Assembly (NCBI GenBank): GCA_030527545.1
Contig: JAUNAP010000001.1
Span: 248,001-312,000 of the forward strand
Reading direction: 5' to 3'
DNA: 64,000 nt
From: Actinomycetaceae bacterium
GTDB taxonomy: Bacteria; Actinomycetota; Actinomycetes; Actinomycetales; Actinomycetaceae
A program made the position numbers and the translations under genes. The notes beneath the pieces are model-generated. The model was not told the DNA's origin. It ran no database searches and was given only the letters and a program-made list of their open reading frames with translations. Below are positions 26,642 through 36,562 of the stretch, in pieces (within the stretch, counting starts at the first letter, position 1; each line of letters starts with the position of its first letter).

Positions 26642-27556
26642 ATGCGACTTCGTTTTATCCTCTCTGAGGTAGTCAAGGGGATGGGCCGCAACATCGCGAT
26701 GACGATTTCGGTCATCCTCGTCACCTGCGTGTCCCTGCTGTTTGTGGGCGTCGCTTTGCTCACCCAGATCCAGGTTTCGAAGGTGCAAGAGCAGTGGGCC
26801 GATCGCGTACAGGTGTCGATCTACATGTGCGCCGAGGGCGATCCCACTCCTTCGTGCGCTGGTAAGGCGGCCACGGAGTCGCAGTTGGCGGCCGTGCGTG
26901 AGCGCTTGGAATCGGCAGAGCTCAAGCCCTACATCCGCGAGGTAACCTTCACCGACCGTAAGAAGGCTTTCGCGGAGTTTTCTGAGCGTTTCGCCGACTC
27001 GACTCTGGCGAGCGCGGCGACGGAGGAAATGATGCCGGAATCGTTCCGGGTGTCGTTGGCGGACCCGTCTCGCTACGACGTTATTTCTTCAGAGTTTGAC
27101 TCGATGGCGGGCGTGCAGTCGGTTCAGGACCAGCGTCAGCTCATTGAGCCGCTGTTGACCACGCTCAATCGTGCGACGGGTCTAGCAGCGGGTCTGGCAG
27201 CGGTCATGACGGTTGCGGCCGTTTTGCTCATTACAACCACGATTCGGCTTTCAGCGCTGTCGAGGCGCAGGCAGACGACGGTTATGCGTTACGTGGGCGC
27301 CTCGGCGTTGTTCATCCAGGCGCCGTTCATGGTTGAGGGCGCGTTGGCGGCGCTCATCGGCGCGCTCGTTGCGGTCGGTGCCCTGTGGGCTTTCGTTCAT
27401 TTCGTCGTGGCAGGGTGGATCGCACCGGCAATGGGGTTCGTCCCGTTCGTCACCTCGCACGACCTCCTTATCGTAGCTCCGATCCTCATCGTCGCGGCCA
27501 TCGTGCTGGCGCTCATCGCTTCGGCATTTTCGCTCGCGAAGTACGCGAAGGTGTAG
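26642..27556 (+). CDS. ftsX: Cell-division membrane protein FtsX
   Basis: 304 residues with four transmembrane helices: one near residue 25, then the large extracytoplasmic loop, and three C-terminal helices from about 175. Conserved points include RFILSEVVKGMGRNIAMT at the start and STLASAATEEMMPESFRVSL in the loop, then RRQTTVMRYVGAS. It contacts FtsE inside and hydrolases outside. The next gene is such a hydrolase and starts 5 bp later. Confidence 0.95.
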   Translation: MRLRFILSEVVKGMGRNIAMTISVILVTCVSLLFVGVALLTQIQVSKVQEQWADRVQVSIYMCAEGDPTPSCAGKAATESQLAAVRERLESAELKPYIREVTFTDRKKAFAEFSERFADSTLASAATEEMMPESFRVSLADPSRYDVISSEFDSMAGVQSVQDQRQLIEPLLTTLNRATGLAAGLAAVMTVAAVLLITTTIRLSALSRRRQTTVMRYVGASALFIQAPFMVEGALAALIGALVAVGALWAFVHFVVAGWIAPAMGFVPFVTSHDLLIVAPILIVAAIVLALIASAFSLAKYAKV

Positions 27557-27561
27557 CGGCC

Positions 27562-28863
27562 GTGAACCGGTGGAGACGGTGGAGCGTCGTGGCAACTGCG
27601 GCTGTTGCCGCGGTCGCGCTGGTTGGTGGGGTCGGCGAGGACGCTGCTGCCGAGGGTAAGCGCGACGAGGAGGTCGCTCGCGCCCAACGTGCGGGCGAGC
27701 GTGCTGACGAGGCGCGTTCGCAGCTCGAGGGTGTCAATGCGGATCTCGCCGAGGCTGTTCTTCACCTGCAACAGGTCAAGGGGGAGGTTGCCTCTGCCCA
27801 GGAGGCCTTGGCGGCGGCGGAGTCTCGACTTGCCGATAGCGAGCGTACCCGTGCGGCGAGCGCGGCGCAGTTGCGGGCTGTTGAGGGCGAGGCGCAGCGT
27901 CTACGTGAGGCCGTTGCAGCCGACGAGGCCGCAGAGGAGAGCGAACGGCGTGGGATCGCCGCGCTGGTTCAGCAGCGCTATCGCGGCGAAGCTTCGTTCA
28001 GCGCTTTGTCGTTTCTTTTTGACTCCGATGTGACGACGTCGCAGCTCACCGATCGAGTGGAGGCGGCCGCGACGGCCGCCCAGATTCGCGATCGCGAAAT
28101 CCGTGCAGTCCAAGCGAGGCTGGCGTCATTGCGGGTGAAGAAGCGCCGCGAGGAGGCGATGACGCTGCGGGCGCGTGATCTGCGTGCGCTCGCGGATGAG
28201 CAGGTGGCAGCAGCCGAGAAAGCCAAGCGCGAGCGCAGCGATGCTGTCGACGCAGTCAAAGCGGCTCAGGTCAAGGCCGAGGCGGCGCAGGCGGACCTGG
28301 AGGCGAAGAAGGGCACGCTCGCAGCCGACCTTGAACAGGCTGAGGCGGAGCAGCGGGCAGCAACGGCTGAGATCGCGAGGATCGACGAGGAGAATAGGCG
28401 TCGCGCACAGGAGGCGGCGCGGCTTGCGCAGCAGGCCCAACAGAACGCGGGTGGCGGTTCTCGCTCGATGTTTGCCTCTCCTTTGCGCCATGCGCTGCAT
28501 GTGACCTCGCCCTATGGGTATCGGATCCACCCGATTCTGGGTTACCGCAAGCTCCACATGGGCGTTGATCTGGCTTCACCGTGCGGGGAGTCTCAGTTTG
28601 CATCGCTGGGAGGCCAGGTTGTTTCGACGCAGTACGAAGGCTCGGGCGGTAACACCGTGACGATCAATCACGGGCTTATCAACGGTGTCTCGTGGGTGAC
28701 GAAGTACCGGCATATGACACGGTTCGCGGTTTCTCCGGGACAAAAGGTGAATCAGGGGCAGCTTATCGGCTATTCGGGCGCTACGGGCGCGGTGACGGGA
28801 TGCCACGTTCACTTTGAGATCTGGAAGAACGGCGTGACGATCGACCCTATGGGGATGCTTTAG
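27562..28863 (+). CDS. Secreted coiled-coil M23 peptidoglycan endopeptidase
   Basis: 433 residues from the GTG at 27562. Signal peptide at 1-32 ([19 protein letters not shown]), then a long Ala/Glu/Arg coiled coil (about 35-300), then an M23 LytM-type domain: Zn ligands in [11 protein letters not shown] near 333 and GCHVHFEIW near 415. The layout copies EnvC and the pneumococcal PcsB logic, in which FtsEX opens a coiled-coil hydrolase. Position immediately after ftsX strongly suggests it is the FtsEX-controlled septal hydrolase. Both catalytic His motifs look intact, so it is likely a working enzyme and not merely an activator. Confidence 0.92.
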   Translation: MNRWRRWSVVATAAVAAVALVGGVGEDAAAEGKRDEEVARAQRAGERADEARSQLEGVNADLAEAVLHLQQVKGEVASAQEALAAAESRLADSERTRAASAAQLRAVEGEAQRLREAVAADEAAEESERRGIAALVQQRYRGEASFSALSFLFDSDVTTSQLTDRVEAAATAAQIRDREIRAVQARLASLRVKKRREEAMTLRARDLRALADEQVAAAEKAKRERSDAVDAVKAAQVKAEAAQADLEAKKGTLAADLEQAEAEQRAATAEIARIDEENRRRAQEAARLAQQAQQNAGGGSRSMFASPLRHALHVTSPYGYRIHPILGYRKLHMGVDLASPCGESQFASLGGQVVSTQYEGSGGNTVTINHGLINGVSWVTKYRHMTRFAVSPGQKVNQGQLIGYSGATGAVTGCHVHFEIWKNGVTIDPMGML

Positions 28864-28865
28864 GT

Positions 28866-29381
28866 ATGGCGAAGAATTGGAAACAGCAAAAGATGACGGA
28901 GGCCGAGAAGCGCAAGGCGGCCTCCGATGCGAAGAAGACGATTGCTCGTAATCGGCGTGCCCGCCACGACTATGCGATCGAGGACACCTACGAGGCGGGG
29001 TTGTCTTTGACGGGTACTGAGGTGAAGGCCTTGCGGATGGGGAGGGCTTCGCTGACCGAGGCGTGGGTGGAGATCGATCGTGGTGAGGCGTGGCTTCAAC
29101 ATGCCCACATCCCGCAGTATCTCAACGGTTCGTGGACGAATCACGCGCCGATGCGTAAACGTAAGCTGCTGCTGCACCGTGCCGAGATCGACAAGTTGGC
29201 ACGCCAGGTGCAGGCTAAGGGCTATACGATCGTTCCGCTTGAACTGTATTTTATTCGCGGGCGGGTAAAGGTCGAGATTGCGGTGGCTCGCGGCAAGCAG
29301 GATTGGGACAAGCGCCAGGCGCTGCGTGAGGCCCAGGATAAGCGCGAGGCTGAGCGGGCGATGCGTCGTTTCAATCGTTAG
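28866..29381 (+). CDS. smpB: tmRNA-binding protein SmpB
   Basis: 171 residues, partner of tmRNA in trans-translation. Conserved core: [35 protein letters not shown] and the C-terminal basic tail [19 protein letters not shown] then [21 protein letters not shown] at 28866, 2 bp after the hydrolase stop. The N-terminal 25 residues form a Lys-rich extension. The ssrA gene lies 10 kb downstream in this window. Its TAG stop overlaps the TAA of the convergent ROK gene by 3 bp. Confidence 0.96.
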   Translation: MAKNWKQQKMTEAEKRKAASDAKKTIARNRRARHDYAIEDTYEAGLSLTGTEVKALRMGRASLTEAWVEIDRGEAWLQHAHIPQYLNGSWTNHAPMRKRKLLLHRAEIDKLARQVQAKGYTIVPLELYFIRGRVKVEIAVARGKQDWDKRQALREAQDKREAERAMRRFNR

Positions 29382-30565
29382 GCGAGCGCGGAGGGGATCC
29401 ACGCTCGTATGGCGGTGGCGGCGGCGCCGCGTGCCCAAAAGTCGAAGGTGGCGGGCCTGAGCTTCCACTCGATGGGGGCGGTGACGGGGTCTCGCATGTT
29501 GTCGAGTTTTGTGTCAATGTCGCCGAGGCCCCACGTGAGTAGGGGCACGAGCTCACCGGTGATCGAGAGGGCTTCGGCAACGGTGACGTCGGCTATGATC
29601 GCGAGGAGTCGACACACGTTGGTGAAGCTTTCTGTGAGGACTTCGCGTGCTCCTGGGGCGTTCGCGACGAGGCAGTCGTGGAGCCAGTTAACGGCGGGAT
29701 CGAGGCTGATGCCGGGCGTGTTGGACGGAATAGGGCCGTGGGTGTAGGAGGGCAGCTGCGAGGTTGGGCTGGCTTGACGCATACGTGCCGTGAGGTAGTC
29801 GAGGTTGAGGAGGGCGGCGGCGCAGCCGTGGTGTCCGAGCCAACAGGTGTGGGCAGATCCGGGATCGAGTGGCAGGTGTCCGATCAAGCCGAGTTGGGTG
29901 TCGCCGCGGTGGAGGATACGTCCGTGGTGAATGACGACGTGGCCCACGCCCTGACCGATGGTGACGGTGGAGAAGTTTTCGTGGGCTCTGCCCATCCCGA
30001 ACCATTGTTCGTAGCGGCCTACAGCCTCGACATCGTTGACGAAGGTGGCGGGTCCGTCGTAGTGACGGCGCAGGAGGGCTCCGGCGTCGAGGTTTTCCCA
30101 GCCGAGATAGCCGGCTTCGATGATGCGTCCGTCGGGGTAGCAGCGTCCGGCTAGGGCGATTCCGACCCAGTGGGGGTTGGGGCATAGTTCGTTGATGACG
30201 TGGCTGGTCAGTTCCATGACGTCGTCGGGGCTGCGGGATTCGAGGGGGTATTCGAGGGCGGCATTTTGGTGGCAGGTCAGTGTCGTGGTGACTCCGTAGA
30301 TGGTGTCGCCGGTGAGTTTGATGCCGACGAAGGTGCGGGGGGTGGGGGAGGGTTCGAGGACGTAGATGGGCCGTCCGGAGCCGTAATCGTTGGGTGCTGC
30401 GATCTCGTTGATGAGGTCGCGGGCGATGAGGTGGCGTTGGAGCCTCGTCATGGAGGCGGGGGAGAGCTGGAGTTTCTCGGCGAGGTCAGGGCGTGATTGG
30501 GGCCCGCGGGCGATGACGTCGGCGGCCAGTGCGCTGGCGGAGTCGTCGAGGAGTCTCGCGGGCAT
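29378..30565 (-). CDS. ROK family transcriptional regulator
   Basis: 395 residues: winged HTH at 10-60 ([23 protein letters not shown]) followed by an ROK sugar-kinase-like domain. It is divergent from alpha-galactosidase, so it probably represses that locus and responds to a galactoside or its product. The zinc site, normally CxCGxxGC, reads TCWLGHHGC: the second Cys is Leu, so zinc binding may be changed or lost. The catalytic DxGxxK loop is also altered (KLTGDTIYG), as expected for a regulator and not a kinase. An inverted repeat lies in its promoter region. Confidence 0.88.
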   Translation of the reverse strand: MPARLLDDSASALAADVIARGPQSRPDLAEKLQLSPASMTRLQRHLIARDLINEIAAPNDYGSGRPIYVLEPSPTPRTFVGIKLTGDTIYGVTTTLTCHQNAALEYPLESRSPDDVMELTSHVINELCPNPHWVGIALAGRCYPDGRIIEAGYLGWENLDAGALLRRHYDGPATFVNDVEAVGRYEQWFGMGRAHENFSTVTIGQGVGHVVIHHGRILHRGDTQLGLIGHLPLDPGSAHTCWLGHHGCAAALLNLDYLTARMRQASPTSQLPSYTHGPIPSNTPGISLDPAVNWLHDCLVANAPGAREVLTESFTNVCRLLAIIADVTVAEALSITGELVPLLTWGLGDIDTKLDNMRDPVTAPIEWKLRPATFDFWARGAAATAIRAWIPSALA

Positions 30566-30626
30566 GGTCGGATTCCTTTGTGTTGCGTTTCACCTTGAGG
30601 ACTAGTGTACAGATGCCCGGACAGGG

Positions 30627-30649
30627 GTTATTTTTGGACTGAAAATAAC
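30627..30649. promoter_or_regulatory. Candidate ROK operator (perfect inverted repeat)
   Basis: GTTATTTT at 30627-30634 and AAAATAAC at 30642-30649, spacer 7 nt, perfect dyad in otherwise GC-rich DNA. NagC/Mlc-type ROK operators are built of TTATTTT-like half-sites with AAAATAA partners. The site lies between the divergent ROK and galactosidase genes. Binding by this ROK protein is inferred, not shown. Confidence 0.7.
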
Positions 30650-30675
30650 ATGTGCCTTGGAGCAAGGAGGCCACC

Positions 30676-32886
30676 ATGACGGCACTGCCCGAGATTGTCC
30701 ATCTTCGATCGGAAAACACCTCGCTACTCATCGAGACACGCGATGTTCCCGTCGTGACCTATTGGGGACCGAGCCTGGGAGAGGTGCCTGACGAGGTCTT
30801 GGCAGACCTCGTCGCCAACGGCGATATGACGATCCCCTCGGGCACTACCGACGGCATGCTGCGAGTCGGGATCGTTCCCCAGGAAGCCGACGGGTGGCTG
30901 GGCGAGCCCGGGATTCAGCTGACGCGCGCGGGACGTCTCATTCCCGTGCGCCTGCGCGTGTGCGAGGTGGTCACGGGCGGGGCGCAGGACCAGCCGTGGG
31001 AAGGTTCGGGGCCGGAGGCCACCGATGTGGCCTCGTGGACACAGGTGCGTATGCGCGATGAGGCGGTGGGCGTCGAGGTTGTCGTCGAAGTCCAACTGAG
31101 CGTTTCGGGCATCGTACGAGTAAGGACTATTACCGATAACTGCGGTGAGGCAGGTCTAGGGATCGTGCGTGTCATCCCGGCCCTGCCGGTTCCCAATCAT
31201 CTCACCTGTGTTCTCGATCAGGCGGGTCACCACCTGCGTGAGCGTGCGACGTTCACCCACGACCTCACCGTCGGCGTTCACCGCCGTTCCACGCGGGGGG
31301 CGCGCAACCACAACGCGTCGACGATCATCGGTGTTTGCGAGGATGGCACGACCAACCGCAGTGGGAGGGTCTACTACGCTCACCTGGAGTGGTCGGGCAA
31401 CACCGACACGTGGGTTGAGCGCACGCCCTTTGGGCATACCCTTCTCGCCGGTGGCGAGCTCCTCATGCCCGGTGAGGTTGTCTTGAGTGAAGGCGAGTCC
31501 TACGTGTCTCCGTGGTTCGATGCGACGTGGGGTGAGGGTCTTGACGAGGCCGCGGCGCGCTTCCACGCTTACATTCGTTCCTTCGCGGCCCACCCGAGAA
31601 GGCCGCGCCCGGTCACCCTCAACGCGTGGGAGGCAGTCTATTTCGACCATTCGCTCGACAACCTCGCCCCGCTGGTGGAGCGTGCGGCCCAGATTGGTGT
31701 TGAGCGTTTCGTGCTCGACGATGGGTGGTTCGGCTCGCGTCGCGACGATACGTCCGGCCTGGGCGATTGGCAGGTCTCGGAACAGGTTTGGCCGGACGGG
31801 CTTGGGCCGCTAGCCGATCTCATCCACGAGCGCGGCATGGAGTTTGGTCTGTGGTTTGAGCCCGAGATGGTCAACCCAGATTCGGATCTGGCGCGCGCTC
31901 ATCCCGAGTGGATCCTCGGACCGTCCGATCGTGACCCGCTGGCCTGTCGCCATCAGCTCGTCCTCAATCTCGCGCTGCCACAGGTGAGGGACTACTTATT
32001 CGATGCGATCTCGCGCGTCGTCGAGGACGCGGGAGTCGACTACATCAAATGGGACTATAACCGCGACCTGCTTGAGCCTTTCGACCGCTGCACTGCGGGT
32101 GGCTATGCGGTTCACCGCCAGACCCTGGCGACCTACGAGCTTCTTGATCGGCTCCACGCCCGTTTCCCCGATCTTGAGATCGAGTCGTGCGCCGGGGGTG
32201 GGGGCCGCGTCGACCTGGCGATCATGCGTAGGGCGCAGAGGGTGTGGGGATCGGACTGTATCGATCCGCTCGAGCGCCAGACGATCCAGGCGGGAACGTC
32301 GCTGCTGCTGCCCGGTGAGCTCGTCGGCTCGCACATCGCCTCGCCAACGTCGCACACGACCGGGCGCACGCAGGCCCTCCAGACCCGTGCGATTAATGCC
32401 TTGCCTTTCCACTTGGGTATCGAGTGGGACATCCGCCAGGCCGACGAGGAGGCACTCGCCGAGCTTGCAGAATGGATCGCCTACCACCGTCGCAACCGCG
32501 AGCTTTTCCACTCGGGCACGCACGTGACGGGACTGCAGGCCGACGATTCTTTGCGGGTGAGCGGCCTCGTTGATGAGGGGGCTTCGCGCGCGATCTACAC
32601 GCTTTTCCAAACGCGTACGTCCGTGTCTAGGCCGCTTGGTCTTCTCACGCTTCCCGGTCTCGATCCGAATGCGACCTACCGGGTCCATGTGCCTGAGGTG
32701 GCGCGCAATCACCACACTGCCGAGTACCCCCACAACGGCCACGGTTCCTCCTGCGTCATTGCGGCTCCGCGTTGGTGGCGCGAGGGACTGGTGGCCCCCG
32801 GTGCTCTTCTTAGCGAATACGGCGTAGCTGCCCCGGTTCTCAACCCGGAGCAGGCCGTTGTCGTCGAGGTCGAGCGCCTCGATTAA
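30676..32886 (+). CDS. GH36 alpha-galactosidase
   Basis: 736 residues, normal for the bacterial GH36 tetramer type. Hydrolyses alpha-1,6-galactosides such as melibiose and raffinose in the cytoplasm (no signal peptide). Catalytic nucleophile in KWDYNRD, Asp460; acid/base Asp527 in WGSDCIDP; CAGGGGRVD carries the usual Cys/Gly loop; DDGWFGSRRDD is present upstream. ATG at 30676 with AAGGAGG 5 nt before it. First gene of a four-gene locus with an ABC importer; the ROK gene is divergent. Confidence 0.95.
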   Translation: MTALPEIVHLRSENTSLLIETRDVPVVTYWGPSLGEVPDEVLADLVANGDMTIPSGTTDGMLRVGIVPQEADGWLGEPGIQLTRAGRLIPVRLRVCEVVTGGAQDQPWEGSGPEATDVASWTQVRMRDEAVGVEVVVEVQLSVSGIVRVRTITDNCGEAGLGIVRVIPALPVPNHLTCVLDQAGHHLRERATFTHDLTVGVHRRSTRGARNHNASTIIGVCEDGTTNRSGRVYYAHLEWSGNTDTWVERTPFGHTLLAGGELLMPGEVVLSEGESYVSPWFDATWGEGLDEAAARFHAYIRSFAAHPRRPRPVTLNAWEAVYFDHSLDNLAPLVERAAQIGVERFVLDDGWFGSRRDDTSGLGDWQVSEQVWPDGLGPLADLIHERGMEFGLWFEPEMVNPDSDLARAHPEWILGPSDRDPLACRHQLVLNLALPQVRDYLFDAISRVVEDAGVDYIKWDYNRDLLEPFDRCTAGGYAVHRQTLATYELLDRLHARFPDLEIESCAGGGGRVDLAIMRRAQRVWGSDCIDPLERQTIQAGTSLLLPGELVGSHIASPTSHTTGRTQALQTRAINALPFHLGIEWDIRQADEEALAELAEWIAYHRRNRELFHSGTHVTGLQADDSLRVSGLVDEGASRAIYTLFQTRTSVSRPLGLLTLPGLDPNATYRVHVPEVARNHHTAEYPHNGHGSSCVIAAPRWWREGLVAPGALLSEYGVAAPVLNPEQAVVVEVERLD

Positions 32887-32937
32887 CCCCATCCGCGTTG
32901 CTGTGACGCGTATCTGAGATAACGAAGGAGTTCCTAG

Positions 32938-33873
32938 ATGGTTTCGACAACCCCGGTGGCGGGGAGGGGCGCCACGAAACGTCCGAAACGGCGTTTTGTG
33001 GCGTCGGCGGGCGACGCCCGCACCGCCGCCGTTTTCCTCATCCCGGCCACGATCGGCCTCGTGGTGTTCTACATCATCCCGGCGATACGCGGCTTCTACT
33101 TCAGTTTCACCGACTATTCGGTTCTCCAAGATCCCGTGTGGGTGGGCGGAGCCAACTACTCCCGCCTCGTGGGCGACCCCCTGTTTTGGAACGCGTTGTG
33201 GGTGACGATCTATTACGTCGTTCTCAACATCGGTTTCCAAACGATTATCGCCTTGGGCTTGGCGATGCTCATGCACCGTTTGACGCGGTCGACACTCATT
33301 CGGGGGATGGCGCTGCTGCCGTACTTCATCGCCAACGTCGTTTTGGCACTCGTGTGGTACTTCATGATGGATTACGAGATCGGCATCGTCAATATTGTTC
33401 TCGATTGGCTGCCGGGCCTTGATCGGGTTGCTTTCTTTGGTGAATCCGCGTGGGCGATCCCCACGGTCGCTTTCATCAATATCTGGCGACACATGGGTTA
33501 CACGGCGCTACTGCTCTTCGCGGGCTTGCAAACGATTAACCCGTCGCTTTACGAGGCCGCTTCGCTCGATGGGGCCAGCGAGACCCGCCAGTTCTTTTCG
33601 ATCACGGTTCCCTCCCTGCGGCCGGTCCTCGCGATGGTGCTTGTCGTGACGGTGACTGGGTCGTTCCAGATCTTCGACACGATCGCGGTGACGACGAAGG
33701 GCGGGCCGATCAACGCAACCCGCGTGCTCTACTTCTACATTTACGATCTCGCGTTCGGCCAGCTCGATTTCGGCTACGCCTCGGCGCTTGCGATCGTCTT
33801 GTTCCTCATCCTCATCATCGTCGCGCTGCTTCAGCTCAAGCTCATGCGTGCCGATGAGTCCGACGAACTCTAG
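32938..33873 (+). CDS. Carbohydrate ABC transporter permease (MalF/LacF type)
   Basis: 311 residues, six transmembrane helices starting near residue 28. The EAA loop that docks the ATPase is EAASLDGASETRQFFSIT near 205. It pairs with the next gene to form the membrane channel of a CUT1 importer. ATG at 32938 after AAGGAG. The short 51-bp gap suggests cotranscription with the galactosidase, so the substrate is probably an alpha-galactoside; this is inference. Confidence 0.92.
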   Translation: MVSTTPVAGRGATKRPKRRFVASAGDARTAAVFLIPATIGLVVFYIIPAIRGFYFSFTDYSVLQDPVWVGGANYSRLVGDPLFWNALWVTIYYVVLNIGFQTIIALGLAMLMHRLTRSTLIRGMALLPYFIANVVLALVWYFMMDYEIGIVNIVLDWLPGLDRVAFFGESAWAIPTVAFINIWRHMGYTALLLFAGLQTINPSLYEAASLDGASETRQFFSITVPSLRPVLAMVLVVTVTGSFQIFDTIAVTTKGGPINATRVLYFYIYDLAFGQLDFGYASALAIVLFLILIIVALLQLKLMRADESDEL

Positions 33874-33881
33874 GGGCGACC

Positions 33882-34826
33882 ATGTCTACGACGACTCTTT
33901 CTTCACGAAACACACGAGAGACAAAGAAGCTCGCCCGTCGCAGCGTTGGTCCGCGAAAGGGGCCGGGACACTACGTCGCGTGGGCGTGTCTCATCGCCAT
34001 CCTCATCATCACTATTTTGCCGTTTTACTGGATGGTGCGCACGTCACTGTCATCCATGAGCGGCCTGGCCGAACACCCCGGTTCGATCCTGCCTGTCGAC
34101 ATCACTCTCGACGCTTACCGTCGTGTCTTCGGCCTGGTCGATTTGCAGGAAAACCTCGCCCAGGGTGGGGCGGGTGCGGCCATGAACTTCTGGCTCTACC
34201 TGCGCAACTCCGCGATCGTTGCGACCGTCGTCATGATCGGGCAGACGTTGTTTTCGGCGATGGCGGCCTACGCATTCGCTCGGCTGCGTTGGCGCGGACG
34301 CAATCTTGTGTTCACCATTTTCCTGTCGGCGCTCATGGTGCCTTCGATTTTCACGACGATCCCAAATTTCGTCCTCATCAAGGACCTTGGGCTGCTCAAC
34401 ACGTTCACGGGGATCGTCGCACCGACGTTCTTCATGACGCCGTTCGCTATTTTCTTCTTGCGTCAGTTCTTCCTCGGTATTCCGCGCGAGATCGAGGAGG
34501 CTGCCAGGATCGATGGTGCTTCCAATTTCGGGACGTTTTTCAAGGTAATCGTTCCGATGGCGAAAGCTCCGATCACGACGCTCGCGGTTCTCACCTTCAT
34601 TACGGCCTGGAATGACTATCTGTGGCCGCTTCTTGTCGGCCAGCGTGAGGAGGTTCGCGTCCTCACAGTCGCGCTTGGTATTTTCCGGTCGCAAACGCCT
34701 CAGGGGTCGCCGGATTGGGCGGGTCTCATGGCGGGTGCGCTCATGGCTGCGGTGCCGATCATCATCCTGTTCCTCATCTTGGGGAAGCAGATCGTTAACA
34801 ACCTCGGCTTCTCGGGATTGAAGTAG
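33882..34826 (+). CDS. Carbohydrate ABC transporter permease (MalG type)
   Basis: 314 residues with six helices; EAA loop EEAARIDGASNFGTFFKV near 210. First ~40 residues are basic and cytoplasmic. Second channel subunit of the CUT1 importer. It begins 8 bp after the first permease and is followed at 10 bp by the binding-protein gene, all in one direction. Confidence 0.92.
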   Translation: MSTTTLSSRNTRETKKLARRSVGPRKGPGHYVAWACLIAILIITILPFYWMVRTSLSSMSGLAEHPGSILPVDITLDAYRRVFGLVDLQENLAQGGAGAAMNFWLYLRNSAIVATVVMIGQTLFSAMAAYAFARLRWRGRNLVFTIFLSALMVPSIFTTIPNFVLIKDLGLLNTFTGIVAPTFFMTPFAIFFLRQFFLGIPREIEEAARIDGASNFGTFFKVIVPMAKAPITTLAVLTFITAWNDYLWPLLVGQREEVRVLTVALGIFRSQTPQGSPDWAGLMAGALMAAVPIIILFLILGKQIVNNLGFSGLK

Positions 34827-34835
34827 GTGGACACT

Positions 34836-36197
34836 ATGAAACGTAAACGCTGGAGTGTTCTTGCCGCTGCGGCGGGTCTGGTTGCGTGTGGGCTCGCCGG
34901 GTGTGGCTCGACGCCGTTGTCGACGGGCGATCACGTGACGCTCAAGTATTGGCTGTGGGATTCGTCCCAGATGCCGGCCTATCAGGCCTGCATCGACCAG
35001 TTCGAGGAGGACAACCCGACGATTTCGGTGAATCTCGAACAGTACGGGTGGGACGACTATTGGACTCAGATCACGGCGGGCATGGTCGCCGAGGCAGCCC
35101 CTGACGTGTTCATCGACCACACGGGTCAGTTCGGCAAGTTCATGTCGTATGGGCAGCTGCTCGATCTCAAGCCCTATATCGATCGAGACGGGATCGACCT
35201 GGACCAGTACGAGGATGGTCTCGCGCAGCTGTGGGAGGCCCCGGATGGGGGCGTCTATGCGTTGCCGAAGGACTGGGATTCGGAGGCCGTGTTCTACAAC
35301 GAGAAGATGGTGACGGAGGCGGGCTACACGAAGGAGGACCTGTGGAATCTCACGTGGAATCCTGACGATGGTGGAACCTTCGAGAAGTTCATTGCACACT
35401 TGACGGTTGATGCCAACGGGGTACGCGGCGACGAGCCGGGCTTCGACAAGAATAACGTCAAGACGTATGGTTTTTCCTTCAACGATTCGGGTGCTGGATA
35501 TGGGCAAACGCAGTGGTCGCCGTTCCTGCTGACGACGGGGTGGACATATGCGGATACGAACCCGTGGGGGACGGTGTGGAACTATTCTGACGAGCGTTTC
35601 AAGAAGACCCTGACGTGGTATCACTCCCTCATCGAGAAGGGCTACATGCCGTCGTTGGCAAAGGTTTCGTCGGGGATCGGCCCGCTCGATTCGCTCAAGG
35701 CGGGCGTGTACGCGACTCTCGTCGAGGGTTCGTGGCAGGTCAATAATGTCAAGAATGCGCCGGTGAAACTCCAGGTGGCGCCTACTCCGATCGGTCCGAA
35801 TGGGCAGAGGGCGTCGATCTTGAACTCGGTGGGCGATTCGATCTATAAGGGCACGCCGCACCCGGAGGAGGCGTGGAAGTTCGTCAAGCATCTGGCGAGC
35901 CCGCAGTGCCAAAAGAAGGTCGCCGAGTTCGGGGTCGTGTTCCCTGCGATTAGCGAGGCGTCGGACGCAGCGGTGAAGACTTTCGAAGCCAATGGTTTCG
36001 ATGCGACCGCGTTTTCTACGCATGTGAGCGAAGGGACGGGTGTTACTTCGCCGGTGTCGGACAGGTGGGCGCAGCTGCAGTCGATCATGCAGCCGGTCAC
36101 CGACGAGATCATGTCGGGTGGCAGTGTCGATCTGCTTGACGAGGCGACTCAGCGTGTGAATGAGACGATGAAGAGGTCGATTGCCGCGAAGAAGTAG
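34836..36197 (+). CDS. Sugar-binding lipoprotein of the ABC importer
   Basis: 453 residues. Lipoprotein signal with lipobox LAGC, Cys23 as the anchor (a GTG 9 nt upstream is also possible but the ATG keeps the standard KRKR n-region). Mature part is a CUT1 solute-binding protein with YWLWDSSQMPAYQACIDQF near the start and many Trp residues for sugar stacking. It would deliver oligosaccharide to the two permeases. No ATPase gene follows; a shared MsmK-like ATPase elsewhere is expected. A terminator lies 16 bp after the stop. Confidence 0.92.
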   Translation: MKRKRWSVLAAAAGLVACGLAGCGSTPLSTGDHVTLKYWLWDSSQMPAYQACIDQFEEDNPTISVNLEQYGWDDYWTQITAGMVAEAAPDVFIDHTGQFGKFMSYGQLLDLKPYIDRDGIDLDQYEDGLAQLWEAPDGGVYALPKDWDSEAVFYNEKMVTEAGYTKEDLWNLTWNPDDGGTFEKFIAHLTVDANGVRGDEPGFDKNNVKTYGFSFNDSGAGYGQTQWSPFLLTTGWTYADTNPWGTVWNYSDERFKKTLTWYHSLIEKGYMPSLAKVSSGIGPLDSLKAGVYATLVEGSWQVNNVKNAPVKLQVAPTPIGPNGQRASILNSVGDSIYKGTPHPEEAWKFVKHLASPQCQKKVAEFGVVFPAISEASDAAVKTFEANGFDATAFSTHVSEGTGVTSPVSDRWAQLQSIMQPVTDEIMSGGSVDLLDEATQRVNETMKRSIAAKK

Positions 36198-36212
36198 CGG
36201 CTGGCCTCGATG

Positions 36213-36247
36213 AGAGGGCGGGGGGCGCTCGGCGTCTCCCGCCCTTT
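36213..36247 (+). terminator. Hairpin terminator after the sugar transporter operon
   Basis: 8-bp perfect stem, 36215-36222 with 36238-36245, extendable by weaker pairs, followed by a short T run. It separates the galactoside locus from the opposing small membrane gene. Confidence 0.65.
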
Positions 36248-36260
36248 CGGCTTTGTCGGT

Positions 36261-36491
36261 TTAGGCGCGCGGGGGCGTGTGACGCTTGTTGGCGGTGCGG
36301 GACTTGCGCTGAGCGATGAGAGAGTACATGGCGAGCGCGAAGGCGGCGACGAGAAGCGTGAGCATGACGATGCACACGAGCGTCGTGTAGGCGTTCATTT
36401 GGGGAAACATAAGGAGGAAGACGCACACGAAGGCGCAGCCGATAAGCACGATGACCGCGAGATCGATGCGGGACAGAGAGGACTTAGCCAC
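36261..36491 (-). CDS. Small membrane protein of unknown function
   Basis: 76 residues, GTG start at 36491 preceded by AGGAG at good spacing. Two transmembrane helices (LAVIVLIGCAFVCVFLLMF and TLVCIVMLTLLVAAFALAM) with a basic, cytoplasmic tail (QRKSRTANKRHT). Not recognised as a named family. The ribosome site and amphipathic layout argue it is real. It lies downstream of the SF2 helicase gene on the same strand, about 70 bp away, so it may be cotranscribed. Confidence 0.6.
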   Translation of the reverse strand: MAKSSLSRIDLAVIVLIGCAFVCVFLLMFPQMNAYTTLVCIVMLTLLVAAFALAMYSLIAQRKSRTANKRHTPPRA

Positions 36492-36562
36492 GGGGCGCTC
36501 CTAGTCGACGATAACGATGCTGGTTTAGCCTACTCGCGTTCTCGGGTGTGACTCAAGGCGGC

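Noticed and set aside
31996..33492. 498-codon minus-strand frame
   Set aside because: Shadow of the galactosidase and permease genes; crosses the gene boundary without function.
34050..36023. 657-codon minus-strand frame
   Set aside because: Arg/Glu/Asp-rich shadow of permease and binding-protein genes; no motifs.
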